Of a stretch of 10,712 nt of DNA, positions 1 to 7,070 are shown in pieces. A model generated the notes under the pieces. That model worked only from the letters and a program-made list of their open reading frames with translations. It was not told the DNA's origin and searched no databases. Numbering within the stretch: position 1 is the stretch's first letter; each line of letters starts with the position of its first letter. Position numbers and translations under genes: made by a program. Source of the stretch: Bacillota bacterium (GTDB lineage Bacteria; Bacillota; Bacilli; Alicyclobacillales; Alicyclobacillaceae); contig JAKADF010000067.1 of NCBI GenBank assembly GCA_021820805.1, positions 1-10,712 on the forward strand. Reading direction: 5' to 3'.

Positions 1-567
1 AAGATAGCAAATGATCTCCGTCTTCTAGCTTCTGGTCCCAGAACAGGCTTAAATGAGATAAGCCTGCCTGAACGTCAACCTGGCTCTTCAATTATGCCTG
101 GGAAAGTCAACCCTGTTATGTGTGAGGTGGTAAACCAAACCGCATTTCAGGTCATTGGAAATGATCACACAATATGTCTTGCATCAGAGGCGGGACAATT
201 AGAGTTAAATGTAATGGAACCAGTTCTCGTATTTAACCTGTTACAATCTTTGACGATAATGAATCAGGTATTTAAGGTATTCAAAAAGTATTGTGTGGAT
301 GGCATTGAGGCAAATACTGATGTGTGTAAGAGATATGTAGATGAAAGTGTAGGTATTATCACTGCTCTAAGTCCCTATCTTGGATATGAGTTATCTGCAA
401 AGATCGCTCATGAAGCTATACAAAATCATCGTTCAGTTCGAGAACTTTGCCTGGAACATCGGGTTTTAACACAAGAGAAACTCGATCTAATCTTGAATCC
501 GTATGAAATGACTCACCCGGGTATAGCTGGTTCTCGTTTTTTAACATCAGGTGTTGTCAGTAAATAG
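1..567 (+). CDS. aspA: Aspartate ammonia-lyase (aspartase), C-terminal part, 5' end outside the window
   Basis: The frame is open from base 1 and ends at TAG 565-567, giving about 188 residues, the C-terminal 40% of a protein usually near 470 residues. The fumarase/aspartase superfamily signature GSSIMPGKVNP is encoded at about 82-114; its serine belongs to the mobile catalytic loop in this family. The segment just before (KIANDLRLLASGPRTGLNEI) and the one after (NPVMCEVVNQTAFQVIGNDH) are typical of aspartase rather than argininosuccinate lyase. Known reaction: L-aspartate to fumarate plus ammonia, in the cytoplasm. The asparaginase gene follows after 35 bp on the same strand, so the two enzymes would work in series on asparagine. 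In Bacillus subtilis the equivalent ans operon has the opposite order, asparaginase first. Fumarase class II is the main alternative; the partner gene and internal sequence favour aspartase. Confidence 0.9.
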   Translation, partial: KIANDLRLLASGPRTGLNEISLPERQPGSSIMPGKVNPVMCEVVNQTAFQVIGNDHTICLASEAGQLELNVMEPVLVFNLLQSLTIMNQVFKVFKKYCVDGIEANTDVCKRYVDESVGIITALSPYLGYELSAKIAHEAIQNHRSVRELCLEHRVLTQEKLDLILNPYEMTHPGIAGSRFLTSGVVSK

Positions 568-602
568 ATGGGCTAACAATAGACACGGAGGGCTAACCCA
601 TT

Positions 603-1592
603 ATGGAACAGCGTAAAAAGGTGATTATCATTAATACCGGAGGCACAATTGCGATGGAGTTGGATGAAGAAACCGATTCTGTTAAGGCAGGAGTTGCACA
701 GCCACTCCATTTAGTTAGCCCTCTTTTACATCAGTACGCACAATGTGAAATGGTAGATCTGTTTAACATACCGAGTCCACATATGACCCCTTCCATGATG
801 TGTGAACTATCGAATATTGTTCGTACACATTTGGATAAAGACGATGTTGTAGGCGTTGTAGTTACACATGGTACAGATACGTTGGAAGAAACTGCGTATT
901 TTTTGAACTTAACTGTACCTGGTGACAAGCCTGTAGTGATTACTGGGGCAATGCGTTCAAGTAACGAGATAGGTTCGGATGGTCCGGTAAATTTAGTTCA
1001 ATCTGTAAAGGTTGCAGCAGATGCAGGTAGTTGTGGTCGTGGTACTATGGTGGTTTTCAATGATGAAATCCACAGAGCACAAGATGTAACTAAAACACAC
1101 ACGAGTAATGTTGCAACGTTTCAGTCCCCAGAGTATGGGCCAATTGGGGTTATCACGAAAAAACAGGTTACGTTTCATCGCCCGCCAAATCATAGATCAG
1201 TATACCCTGTTCAACCAGAAATGTTCGAGGAGTCGGGAGGGCCTCAGGTTCCAGTTATTAAGGTAATTACGGGCATGAACCCAGCATGGTTGCAATTCCT
1301 CTTAAATGAACACATTCACGGGGTTGTACTGGAGGCATTTGGTGCAGGAAATGTTCCTCCATCCATTATTCCGACAATACGTAAGCTCACACTGCGAAAC
1401 ATACCAGTTGTGATGGTGTCGCGCTGTTATAACGGATTTGTGCAGGATGTTTATGGCTACGAAGGCGGAGGTAAACAGTTGCGCGAACTTGGGGTTATTT
1501 TTTGTAATGGTCTAAACGGTCAAAAAGCGAGAATCAAGTTAATGGTCTTGCTCGCTGCTGGAATTTCGCCTTTTCGCATATCTGACTGTTGA
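603..1592 (+). CDS. ansA: L-asparaginase (cytoplasmic, AnsA-like)
   Basis: This 329-residue protein hydrolyses L-asparagine to aspartate and ammonia. Family catalytic motifs are all visible: NTGGTIAM at residues 11-18 (nucleophile Thr15), THGTDT at 88-93 (Thr91 and Asp92), ITGAMR at 113-118, and Lys164 within DEIHRAQDVTK, matching the catalytic Thr-Thr-Asp-Lys set of bacterial asparaginases. Length is usual for the family. There is no signal peptide, so it should be cytoplasmic. The ATG at 603 is supported by GGAGG at 587-591, with a slightly long spacing of 11 nt. It lies 35 bp after the aspartase gene and is probably cotranscribed with it, since no terminator separates them. No clear intrinsic terminator follows on the plus strand. 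The regulator that B. subtilis places beside this operon (AnsR) is not in the window. Confidence 0.95.
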   Translation: MEQRKKVIIINTGGTIAMELDEETDSVKAGVAQPLHLVSPLLHQYAQCEMVDLFNIPSPHMTPSMMCELSNIVRTHLDKDDVVGVVVTHGTDTLEETAYFLNLTVPGDKPVVITGAMRSSNEIGSDGPVNLVQSVKVAADAGSCGRGTMVVFNDEIHRAQDVTKTHTSNVATFQSPEYGPIGVITKKQVTFHRPPNHRSVYPVQPEMFEESGGPQVPVIKVITGMNPAWLQFLLNEHIHGVVLEAFGAGNVPPSIIPTIRKLTLRNIPVVMVSRCYNGFVQDVYGYEGGGKQLRELGVIFCNGLNGQKARIKLMVLLAAGISPFRISDC

Positions 1593-1715
1593 TCCTATGA
1601 ACTGAGGAGCATCGCTTTCACAAACTTGCATTTTCGTACCCAAATAATAACCAATAGACCCGCTGTAAATGAGTTTTGTAAAACATTAAGGACTTAGCTT
1701 AAATAATGGGGTAGC

Positions 1716-1743
1716 AAAAAATTTGGGCTCGCCAGAGCCCAAA
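1716..1743 (-). terminator. Intrinsic terminator of the small minus-strand gene
   Basis: Inverted repeat TTTGGGCTC (1722-1730) and GAGCCCAAA (1735-1743) form a perfect 9-bp stem with a 4-nt loop. Read on the minus strand it runs into six T (complement of A 1716-1721), the classic rho-independent form. It lies 17 bp past the stop codon of the 102-residue protein gene. On the plus strand only a short A-rich sequence follows, so it is unlikely to end the asparaginase transcript efficiently. Confidence 0.85.
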
Positions 1744-1760
1744 ACAGTCATAATTGTGTA

Positions 1761-2069
1761 CTACCAACAAAAGAATGGAACGAACAAAATAATAACCAAC
1801 GGGAACCAGCACCACCACCACGAACCGCAAACTCGGTACGGCTGTGGGTAATAGCCGTAGCCAGCAAGTTCAATATCTGCGTTCGAAGGGGTGTAACTTA
1901 AGAGTCGGGGCATGCTGGAGATTGGCATTTTGAGCAAGACAGCATCGTTGGAAACACGCTCGACCTGCCCGTGAAAATTTCCCAACTTAGTGTCTAGTGT
2001 GATCCAGCGTCCCATATTCGACTCGAAGCTCCTACTAGAGTATGCTTTGAAGTACCGTTTGGCAGACAT
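1761..2069 (-). CDS. Small Trp/Cys-rich-tailed protein of unknown function, possibly spore coat-associated
   Basis: I do not recognise a named family with certainty. The 102-residue product begins MSAKRYFKAY. Residues 20-50 (GRWITLDTKLGNFHGQVERV...DAVLLKMP) read like a small beta-barrel (Sm-like/DUF2642-type) domain. Residues 70-80 are Gly/Tyr/Pro-rich, and the tail has CGSWWWCW followed by a hydrophobic stretch (residues 89-102) ending in FFCW. The tail could be a membrane anchor or an insoluble, cross-linkable coat element. The ATG at 2069 is preferred over the one at 2075 because GGAGGTGA (2076-2083) sits 6 nt before it but directly abuts the upstream ATG. A sigma-K-like promoter lies just upstream and a clean terminator follows, so it is probably monocistronic and possibly expressed late in the mother cell. 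That role is inference. Confidence 0.75.
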   Translation of the reverse strand: MSAKRYFKAYSSRSFESNMGRWITLDTKLGNFHGQVERVSNDAVLLKMPISSMPRLLSYTPSNADIELAGYGYYPQPYRVCGSWWWCWFPLVIILFVPFFCW

Positions 2070-2096
2070 ACGCATTCACCTCCACTCGGCTCGTCT

Positions 2097-2124
2097 TACT
2101 GTATGATATGTACATACTGTCGGT
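2097..2124 (-). promoter_or_regulatory. Candidate sigma-K (or sigma-E) sporulation promoter
   Basis: On the minus strand CATACAGTA (complement of 2097-2105) matches the sigma-K -10 consensus CATANNNTA exactly, and its first eight bases also fit the sigma-E -10 consensus CATACANT. AC, the short sigma-K -35 element, lies at 2123-2124 after a 17-nt spacer. The expected start would be near 2090, about 20 bp before the start codon at 2069. The -35 element carries little information, so the call rests on the -10. Confidence 0.5.
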
Positions 2125-2172
2125 GGTGTAATGACCTTTTGTCTAGGTGTCCAAATAGCAGGAGAATTAAAG

Positions 2173-3222
2173 TTATTCCCTCATCGTAATAAAGGGGCCT
2201 TTGCCGCTCACCTCGGTTAAGATTCGGCCCAAGTCAGTTAGAATGCTACCCAAGTTCGTTAATTCGTTCAAAGATTCGATTTCTTTGATGCCAAGTAAAC
2301 ACTTGTTTTGATGCTCTTTTGCTTTCTCAAGTTTTAATTTCAGATCCTCTTTGAGTTCGTTCGAATCATAAATCTCCCGTTCTGCAATTAGCCCAATACA
2401 CGTAGCTGTGGATCTCATGGCTTCAATTAAATAGTCATTTGGCTGAACTTCTGGGCCAAGGTCAACCAGTGCGCGTGCAATTCCGCGAATTTGAATAGTG
2501 ATGCGTTCAAACCTTCTGATGACTCTGGACAAAGCAATCACTCGTGAACGTTTGTTTCGTAAAAAGGGACTATACCGCAAGCTTTGCGCTGCTAATCGGA
2601 CTGCCTGATAACTTTTTTCGGTTTCATCAACAAGCTCTTGAACATAGGGCATATCTACGGGTCTCAATGCTTGTACCTCAAAAGCGATGGCCAAATTATT
2701 GAGCACGGTACAAGCGTATTCACTTAAGTGTAAAATACGTTTTTCAGCGTTTGGTATCGGGTTTGGAGGGATTAGTATTGTATTTAACGAAATTGCAACG
2801 GCACAACCAATTACGGTCTCGATAATTCGGTCAACAGCATAACCATGTGTACTTCCAAATGCGAGTACCAGAAGGGAACTTACAGCTACCTGGGAGATAA
2901 TTTGCGGACTTAATCGTAACCCGGTTGAGACAGCCATGCCGATTAGTACAACAAGAGTGATGGATCCGGCATTAAGTGGTAACCAATGCCCTATTATGAT
3001 ACTGACGATAACCCCGCCTATGATACCAATCACACGCTGCATTGCTTTGTTTATTGAATCAACCACTGTCACTTGTACTGTAAGAATCGCACCGAGTGCT
3101 GCAAAGTATGGGTATTGATTATGGGAGACAAGGGAGGCTGCCTCCCACGATAGCCCTGCCGACAGTGCCGTTTTAATAACATATATTGTCAAGCCAATTC
3201 GATTAAAAATATTTAATTTCAT
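2173..3222 (-). CDS. FUSC-family membrane protein, aromatic acid exporter-like (YgaE/YqjA type)
   Basis: The 349-residue product has a hydrophobic N-terminal half with about six membrane segments (roughly residues 12-32, 37-56, 62-79, 86-102, 108-127 and 130-152) and a soluble, charged, helical C-terminal half (155-349). The segments PYFAALGAILTVQVTV and AMQRVIGIIGGVIVSIIIG match the FUSC/ArAE family, in which a conserved Arg begins the third segment; DRIIETVIGCAVAISLN repeats this pattern near residue 130. Length fits the short Gram-positive members, which are thought to act in efflux of aromatic or other organic acids; the substrate cannot be read from sequence. The ATG at 3222 has GGAGTG upstream with a long spacing of about 11 nt. 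The exodeoxyribonuclease gene ends 45 bp upstream on the same strand, so cotranscription is likely. I see no terminator after it. Confidence 0.85.
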   Translation of the reverse strand: MKLNIFNRIGLTIYVIKTALSAGLSWEAASLVSHNQYPYFAALGAILTVQVTVVDSINKAMQRVIGIIGGVIVSIIIGHWLPLNAGSITLVVLIGMAVSTGLRLSPQIISQVAVSSLLVLAFGSTHGYAVDRIIETVIGCAVAISLNTILIPPNPIPNAEKRILHLSEYACTVLNNLAIAFEVQALRPVDMPYVQELVDETEKSYQAVRLAAQSLRYSPFLRNKRSRVIALSRVIRRFERITIQIRGIARALVDLGPEVQPNDYLIEAMRSTATCIGLIAEREIYDSNELKEDLKLKLEKAKEHQNKCLLGIKEIESLNELTNLGSILTDLGRILTEVSGKGPFITMRE

Positions 3223-3267
3223 TTAGTGCAGTTCACTCCAAAATGACAACTGGGGTAGGTATGAAGA

Positions 3268-4032
3268 TTAAAATTCAGTCATTTCTAATACAACAGGGCA
3301 GTGATCGCTTCCAAAAACATGAGAATCTATGCTGGCGTCGACGATGAAGGAGCGCAGTTTAGATGAAACAAGAAAATAATCAATTCGCCATCCAATGTTG
3401 CGCTCACGCACTTTCGGCATATTCGACCACCAGGAGTAGGCATCAGTACGTTCAGGATAAAGGTATCTGAAAGTGTCAGTGAAACCTGAGTTCAAAAGCA
3501 GAGTCATCTTCTCTCGCTCTTCCTCTGTAAAGCCGGAATTACCGCGGTTGCCTTTCGAATTCTTAAGGTCAATTTCCTGATGGGCAACATTTAGATCACC
3601 GCAAATGATTACGGGTTTGTATGTGTCAAGTTGAAGCAGATAGCTTCGAAATCGATCTTCCCATTCCATTCGATATGTAAGTCTCGACAAATCACGTTTT
3701 GTATTGGGTGTATATACAGTAACGAGGTAGAAGGATTCAAACTCAAGAGTAATAATTCGACCTTCAGGTTCCGTCTCATCCTCGAACCCATAGCGTACCG
3801 AAAGAGGGGTAAACCTCGAAAATACTGCAGTTCCGGAGTACCCCTTTTTTAAAGCGTAATTCCAGTACTGCTTGTATTCTTCTCCTAACTCCAGTGTGAT
3901 TTGCCCTTCCTGCAGCTTTGTTTCCTGGAGGCAGAATATATCCGCCTTGTTCTGATTGAAATACTCTTGAAATCCTTTGTTTACACATGAACGTAATCCG
4001 TTCACATTCCAAGATATCAGTTTCAGTTTCAA
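3268..4032 (-). CDS. exoA: Exodeoxyribonuclease III / AP endonuclease
   Basis: The product of about 254 residues is a class II AP endonuclease of the ExoIII family, acting in base excision repair by cutting 5' of abasic sites and trimming 3' blocked ends. All active-site motifs are visible: SWNVNGLR at 7-14 (Asn9, Asn11), LQETK at 35-39 (metal ligand Glu37), Tyr107 in VYTPN, GDLNVAH at 145-151 (Asp146, Asn148), GWRIDYF, and GSDHCP near the C-terminus (Asp243, His244). B. subtilis ExoA is 252 residues. The start is ambiguous. TTG at 4032 lies only 3 nt after AAGGGGA (4035-4041), whereas codon 3 is a CTG (4026) at about 9 nt, which would give the usual family N-terminus MKLISWNVNGLR. No ATG is available. 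The FUSC gene follows after 45 bp. Confidence 0.95.
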   Translation of the reverse strand: MKLKLISWNVNGLRSCVNKGFQEYFNQNKADIFCLQETKLQEGQITLELGEEYKQYWNYALKKGYSGTAVFSRFTPLSVRYGFEDETEPEGRIITLEFESFYLVTVYTPNTKRDLSRLTYRMEWEDRFRSYLLQLDTYKPVIICGDLNVAHQEIDLKNSKGNRGNSGFTEEEREKMTLLLNSGFTDTFRYLYPERTDAYSWWSNMPKVRERNIGWRIDYFLVSSKLRSFIVDASIDSHVFGSDHCPVVLEMTEF

Positions 4033-4118
4033 AATCCCCTTACAGTTTGCTTATTCTTTGTCCCAGTTTAGCATAAATCGTCTGATTCGACCGCTTGTCT
4101 TTATTCATCGCGGTTAAA

Positions 4119-4147
4119 TTGACAAACCATAAAACTCAGCCTAGAAT
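4119..4147 (+). promoter_or_regulatory. Near-consensus housekeeping promoter of the regulator/wtpA operon
   Basis: A perfect -35 TTGACA (4119-4124) is followed by exactly 17 nt and a -10 TAGAAT (4142-4147, five of six consensus bases). Transcription would start near 4154, about 42 bp before the TTG start at 4196. The start point falls inside the left arm of the inverted repeat at 4149-4180. A promoter this strong is expected to need repression to be silenced, which fits the operator-like repeat. Confidence 0.85.
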
Positions 4148-4148
4148 G

Positions 4149-4180
4149 AAATTATATTTTCAAGAAAGAAAATATAATTT
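4149..4180 (+). promoter_or_regulatory. Perfect 13-bp inverted repeat, probable operator
   Basis: AAATTATATTTTC (4149-4161) and GAAAATATAATTT (4168-4180) are exact reverse complements separated by AAGAAA. The repeat begins directly after the -10 box, covers the predicted transcription start and ends just before the AGGGAG ribosome site (4182-4187). This is where a dimeric repressor would block initiation. The natural candidate is the XRE-type protein encoded immediately downstream. An RNA hairpin sequestering the leader is possible but it is A/U-rich and has no U-tract, so it is not a terminator. Confidence 0.8.
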
Positions 4181-4195
4181 TAGGGAGACGTTTTT

Positions 4196-5284
4196 TTGAA
4201 ATTCCCAAATCGTGTTCGTGAAGCTCGTATTGAAAAAGGTTTTACTCGCGATGAATTAGCACAACTTGCAGGAGTTACCCGCCAGTCGATTGGATTAATT
4301 GAGGCAGGTCGTGTTTGCCCAAGCACAATGGTTGCACTGCGGATTAGTCGAGTATTACAGTCTTCAGTTGAGAATCTGTTTTGGGAGAATGAAACAATCA
4401 TTCCAGCCAGGTTATTTGGGAATAAGGATGGAAATACGAATTCACAGACAAGAGTGTATGTCAGCTCTATACGCAATGAATTCGTTGCCAGGCCAGTATA
4501 CATAGAGACTGTGGATTCTATTAGTAACCCAGTTCACGGAATTGCTCAAAGTTCTACCGAACATAAAGGGATAACAGAAGTGCGGTTATTACAATCTCCA
4601 GAGTCTATATCGAAAACGGTTTTTGTTTCGGGATGCGACCTTGGTTTAGGGCTTTTGGCTAAATACACACAAAGAGTTTCGTCTCATCATCAAGGAGTAT
4701 GGTTTAATGCTTCTAATAAAAGGGCTCTAGCGGAGTTAGAAGAAGGATTTACTCATATTGCAGCAGTTCATTACCCTGCAACAGGTGGCCTTGAAATAAA
4801 CCTGCCATTTCCTTACCGGCGATACCACTTTGCTGCTGCTGAGCTTGGGTGGATACTGCCTAAAGGAAATCTTAAGGGATTTCATAGAGGCGAGGATCTA
4901 ACAAACGGACATTTCCGTTTGATAAACCGTGAAGCAGGCGCTGGAGCAAGGGAGTTACTAGATAGAGAACTGCGGTATTTTGGAGCGGATCCCGAAAAAA
5001 TACCTGGTTATGACTCAGTTGCTACAGGTCATCTTTCGGTAGCTGAGGCGGTTGCTAACGGACTTGCTGATGTTGGGGTCGGCCATGCAGGAGCAGCAGC
5101 AATTTATGGGTTAGAGTTTGTGCCAATTCAACAGGAATCCTGCTCGCTCATTGTTCCAGAGCAGTATTTGGTAACGGATGCAGTTCAGGTTTTCCTTGAG
5201 ACTTTATACTCTGATGTATTTCGGACAGAACTTGGTTCCTTCGGTCCATACGATTTAGAGCGTATGGGCACTGTTGTTTCTTGA
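4196..5284 (+). CDS. XRE helix-turn-helix regulator with PBP-like (molybdate-type) sensor domain
   Basis: The 362-residue protein has two parts. Residues 6-62 form an XRE/Cro-type DNA-binding domain, with TRDELAQLAGVTRQSIGLIE as the helix-turn-helix. Residues about 142-350 form a substrate-binding-protein-like domain (PF12727 type, as in HTH proteins linked to molybdate): VSGCDLGLGLLAKY, AVHYPATGG, INREAGAGARELLD (243-256) and a GHLSVAEAVANGLADVGVG segment near 278-296 are typical. It should sense a small anion in the cytoplasm and control the operon. The start is TTG at 4196, 8 nt after AGGGAG (4182-4187); no ATG precedes the HTH. The stop lies 14 bp before the GTG of the lipoprotein gene, indicating cotranscription. 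The strong promoter plus overlapping operator suggests autorepression relieved or imposed by molybdate or tungstate. The ligand is inferred from the neighbour. Confidence 0.9.
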   Translation: MKFPNRVREARIEKGFTRDELAQLAGVTRQSIGLIEAGRVCPSTMVALRISRVLQSSVENLFWENETIIPARLFGNKDGNTNSQTRVYVSSIRNEFVARPVYIETVDSISNPVHGIAQSSTEHKGITEVRLLQSPESISKTVFVSGCDLGLGLLAKYTQRVSSHHQGVWFNASNKRALAELEEGFTHIAAVHYPATGGLEINLPFPYRRYHFAAAELGWILPKGNLKGFHRGEDLTNGHFRLINREAGAGARELLDRELRYFGADPEKIPGYDSVATGHLSVAEAVANGLADVGVGHAGAAAIYGLEFVPIQQESCSLIVPEQYLVTDAVQVFLETLYSDVFRTELGSFGPYDLERMGTVVS

Positions 5285-5298
5285 AAGGGTGTTTGTTT

Positions 5299-6315
5299 GT
5301 GAAAAAATTGCTGATGCTCGCACTGTCCGTCATTTCTCTGGTTACGGTAGCAGGTTGTGGAGTAACCAATCAAACAGCAACGAACGGTATAGGCAATACG
5401 CAAAAACAGAACGCAGTAAAGCCGTTGTCTGTGCTTTATGCAGGTTCCATGACTAAAGTGATGGAACAGAAAATCCGACCAAGCGTGAACCAGCAGTTTG
5501 GACTTGCTTTTCAGGGGGAAGGAAAGGGTTCTACAGCGCTTGCCCAAATGATCCGCTCAGGTCTCTCACAACCCGATGTATTCATCAGCGCTTCCCCTGA
5601 CGTATTTGGGAAGCTTCTTATGGGAAGCAACAACCATAATATTGTTAAGTGGTACATGACACTTGCAGAAGACGAGCTCGTAATTGCTTATTCTCCGAAG
5701 AGCCAATTCAAAGAGAAACTCGATGCTGCTGCAAAAGGTCAAGTTCCGTGGTATCAGGTACTTGAAGAAAAAGGATTTAGGCTTGGCAGAACGGATCCAT
5801 TACTCGATCCGAAGGGTACAGATACAATTTTCATGTGCGAACTTGCATCTAATTATTACCACCAACCTAATCTAGCTAAGCAAATACTTGGTTCAAATGA
5901 AAACCCGAATCAGGTATTCCCAGAAGAGTCCTTACTCGCGCAACTTACTTCAGGGCAGGTTGATGCCATTATTGCCTACAAGCATGAAGCTGTCGAATGG
6001 GGAACACCGTATATAACGCTACCGGATCAAATCAATCTTGGGAATGCGAAACTGGCAAAGGAGTACGGCAAGGTAAGCTTTGAAAGCAAGGATGGAAAAG
6101 TTGAAAAGGGTGCCCCGATTGTCTTTACAATTACGATTCCAAACACCGCATCGAATGAAACGGGCGCAGAAGAATTTGTGAAATACATGGTGTCTGGAGA
6201 TGGACACGACATTCTTATGAAGGATGGTTTTACACCGATTGCAACAAAAGTTGCAGGGAACGAATCGGATGTGCCACAAAGCTTACAAAGTCTGAATCAA
6301 GGGAAGAGCAAATAA
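5299..6315 (+). CDS. wtpA: Tungstate/molybdate ABC transporter substrate-binding lipoprotein (WtpA/ModA family)
   Basis: From GTG 5299 the product has 338 residues. An N-terminal lipoprotein signal is clear: VKK, a hydrophobic core, then the lipobox VAGC with Cys20 as the lipidated residue. The mature part opens with LSVLYAGSMTKV (about residues 43-54), then DVFISASPDV, the signature GRTDPLLDPKG (about 163-173), DAIIAYKHEAV and GAPIVFTITIPNTA. These belong to the WtpA/ModA class of group II binding proteins that coordinate molybdate or tungstate at the outer face of the membrane. The GTG is chosen because AAAGGGTG (5284-5291) stands 7 nt before it; an in-frame TTG at 5281 would overlap the preceding stop and add six residues before the signal. 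The permease (ModB/WtpB) and ATPase (ModC/WtpC) that such proteins need are absent from the window. Whether it prefers tungstate or molybdate cannot be told. Confidence 0.9.
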   Translation: MKKLLMLALSVISLVTVAGCGVTNQTATNGIGNTQKQNAVKPLSVLYAGSMTKVMEQKIRPSVNQQFGLAFQGEGKGSTALAQMIRSGLSQPDVFISASPDVFGKLLMGSNNHNIVKWYMTLAEDELVIAYSPKSQFKEKLDAAAKGQVPWYQVLEEKGFRLGRTDPLLDPKGTDTIFMCELASNYYHQPNLAKQILGSNENPNQVFPEESLLAQLTSGQVDAIIAYKHEAVEWGTPYITLPDQINLGNAKLAKEYGKVSFESKDGKVEKGAPIVFTITIPNTASNETGAEEFVKYMVSGDGHDILMKDGFTPIATKVAGNESDVPQSLQSLNQGKSK

Positions 6316-6396
6316 AAGTCAAATCCTCCAAACGTATTTTGATGCAGCACTCTTCTTGCTCAAATTGCGGTATGAATAAGTTAGGGGAGTGGTTCA

Positions 6397-6603
6397 ATGC
6401 ACGTCCTGTTGATTATACTGATAGTTTTATTGTCTATCCTCGTCATTTTGTTGGGAATCATTGCGTTCCTTATGATTTCAGTCTTTTTGACCATACAACC
6501 CATACTTCAATTCCTTGGCAAAATCGGGCTGTATATGTGGCTATCAGAAGTCAGCCAGAAAATTGCGCGGCGATTTGGGAAGTCACACGAAGGTAAACGA
6601 TAA
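6397..6603 (+). CDS. Small hydrophobic membrane protein, 68 residues, unknown function
   Basis: Residues 1-49 are almost entirely hydrophobic (MHVLLIILIVLLSILVILLG onwards), enough for one long or two short membrane segments. Residues 50-68 are charged and end in RRFGKSHEGKR, which by the positive-inside rule should face the cytoplasm. The ATG at 6397 has a strong GGGGAG site (6384-6389) with 7-nt spacing, which makes real translation likely. It lies 81 bp after the wtpA stop on the same strand and upstream of the terminator at 6816-6849, so it is probably the last gene of the regulator-wtpA transcript. I find no transporter permease signature in it, such as the EAA loop of ModB, so it is not evidently a truncated permease. 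A second frame over the same bases (6339-6596) reads as unstructured sequence without a ribosome site. Confidence 0.65.
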   Translation: MHVLLIILIVLLSILVILLGIIAFLMISVFLTIQPILQFLGKIGLYMWLSEVSQKIARRFGKSHEGKR

Positions 6604-6815
6604 CCTTCCACAAACTTTTCGAACTGATATGAGTTTGTATCTTCAATTACTTTCTTCTCAATCTAACCCCTTTGGATCACTTTGTTTGAGCTACTCATGT
6701 TCTGCGTTCGTTCGCTTGTCAACCTTAGTTTTGTTTTTTGAATAAGGCTGTTTTCGGATAAATTGTTGTTGCTCCTCGGTGTCCCGATTACAAGACGTTG
6801 TTGGAACAACGGTTT
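6604..6815. other. Intergenic stretch, T-rich, with a small palindrome
   Basis: I see no gene here. The stretch is T-rich on the plus strand. CGTTGTT (6796-6802) and AACAACG (6805-6811) make a 7-bp inverted repeat just before the terminator at 6816-6849; it may be an extra hairpin of the 3' end or a binding site. Confidence 0.4.
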
Positions 6816-6849
6816 AAAAGGTGCTCGACATAGGCCGGGCACCTTTTTT
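6816..6849 (+). terminator. Intrinsic terminator, probably bidirectional
   Basis: AAAAGGTGCTCG (6816-6827) pairs with CGGGCACCTTTT (6836-6847) as a 12-bp stem with one G-T wobble and an 8-nt loop, and the plus strand continues with T-rich sequence to 6857. It ends the plus-strand oxyanion operon. On the minus strand it follows the Tlp-like gene's stop by 8 bp and carries four T in the distal arm, so it can serve both convergent units. Confidence 0.85.
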
Positions 6850-6856
6850 GTGTTTT

Positions 6857-7054
6857 TTAACCATTTAACTCATCTAATTTCTTGCGAAGACCTTCAACTG
6901 CATTTTCTCGCCGTTCATTCTCTTTTTGCATGAAAAGAACGCTGTTAGAACCTAGTTGTTCTGAATTGTCCGAGATTTTGTTCTCTTCTTCTTGCATATT
7001 CTCCAAAGTGTTTTGAATGGTATTGGCGATGCGCTGTGCTTTTGTGCTTTTCAA
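6857..7054 (-). CDS. tlp: Small acid-soluble spore protein, Tlp family
   Basis: The 65-residue acidic, helix-forming protein matches the Tlp pattern. IQNTLENM (13-20) corresponds to the VQNTIENI core, and the C-terminal block KENERRENAVEGLRKKL (44-60) corresponds to the KNERREesIEgmR segment of Bacillus Tlp. It is shorter than B. subtilis Tlp (about 83 residues) because the N-terminal PDDRSDN region is missing and the linker differs. Known Tlp proteins are minor spore-core proteins made in the forespore. The start is TTG at 7054 with AAGGAGGG (7063-7070) at 8-nt spacing. A 13-codon frame with a similar N-terminus ends directly upstream. No convincing sigma-G promoter was found. The recognition rests on two remembered motif blocks, so a search should confirm it. 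Confidence 0.75.
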   Translation of the reverse strand: MKSTKAQRIANTIQNTLENMQEEENKISDNSEQLGSNSVLFMQKENERRENAVEGLRKKLDELNG

Positions 7055-7070
7055 AACAATAGCCCTCCTT

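Noticed and set aside
5148..5547. Minus-strand open frames across the regulator/wtpA junction
   Set aside because: They lie opposite two well-supported genes, lack ribosome sites and have no recognisable domains.
6397..6603. Truncated ModB/WtpB permease
   Set aside because: No permease motif such as the EAA loop is visible, and the gene has its own good ribosome site and a normal charged C-terminus.
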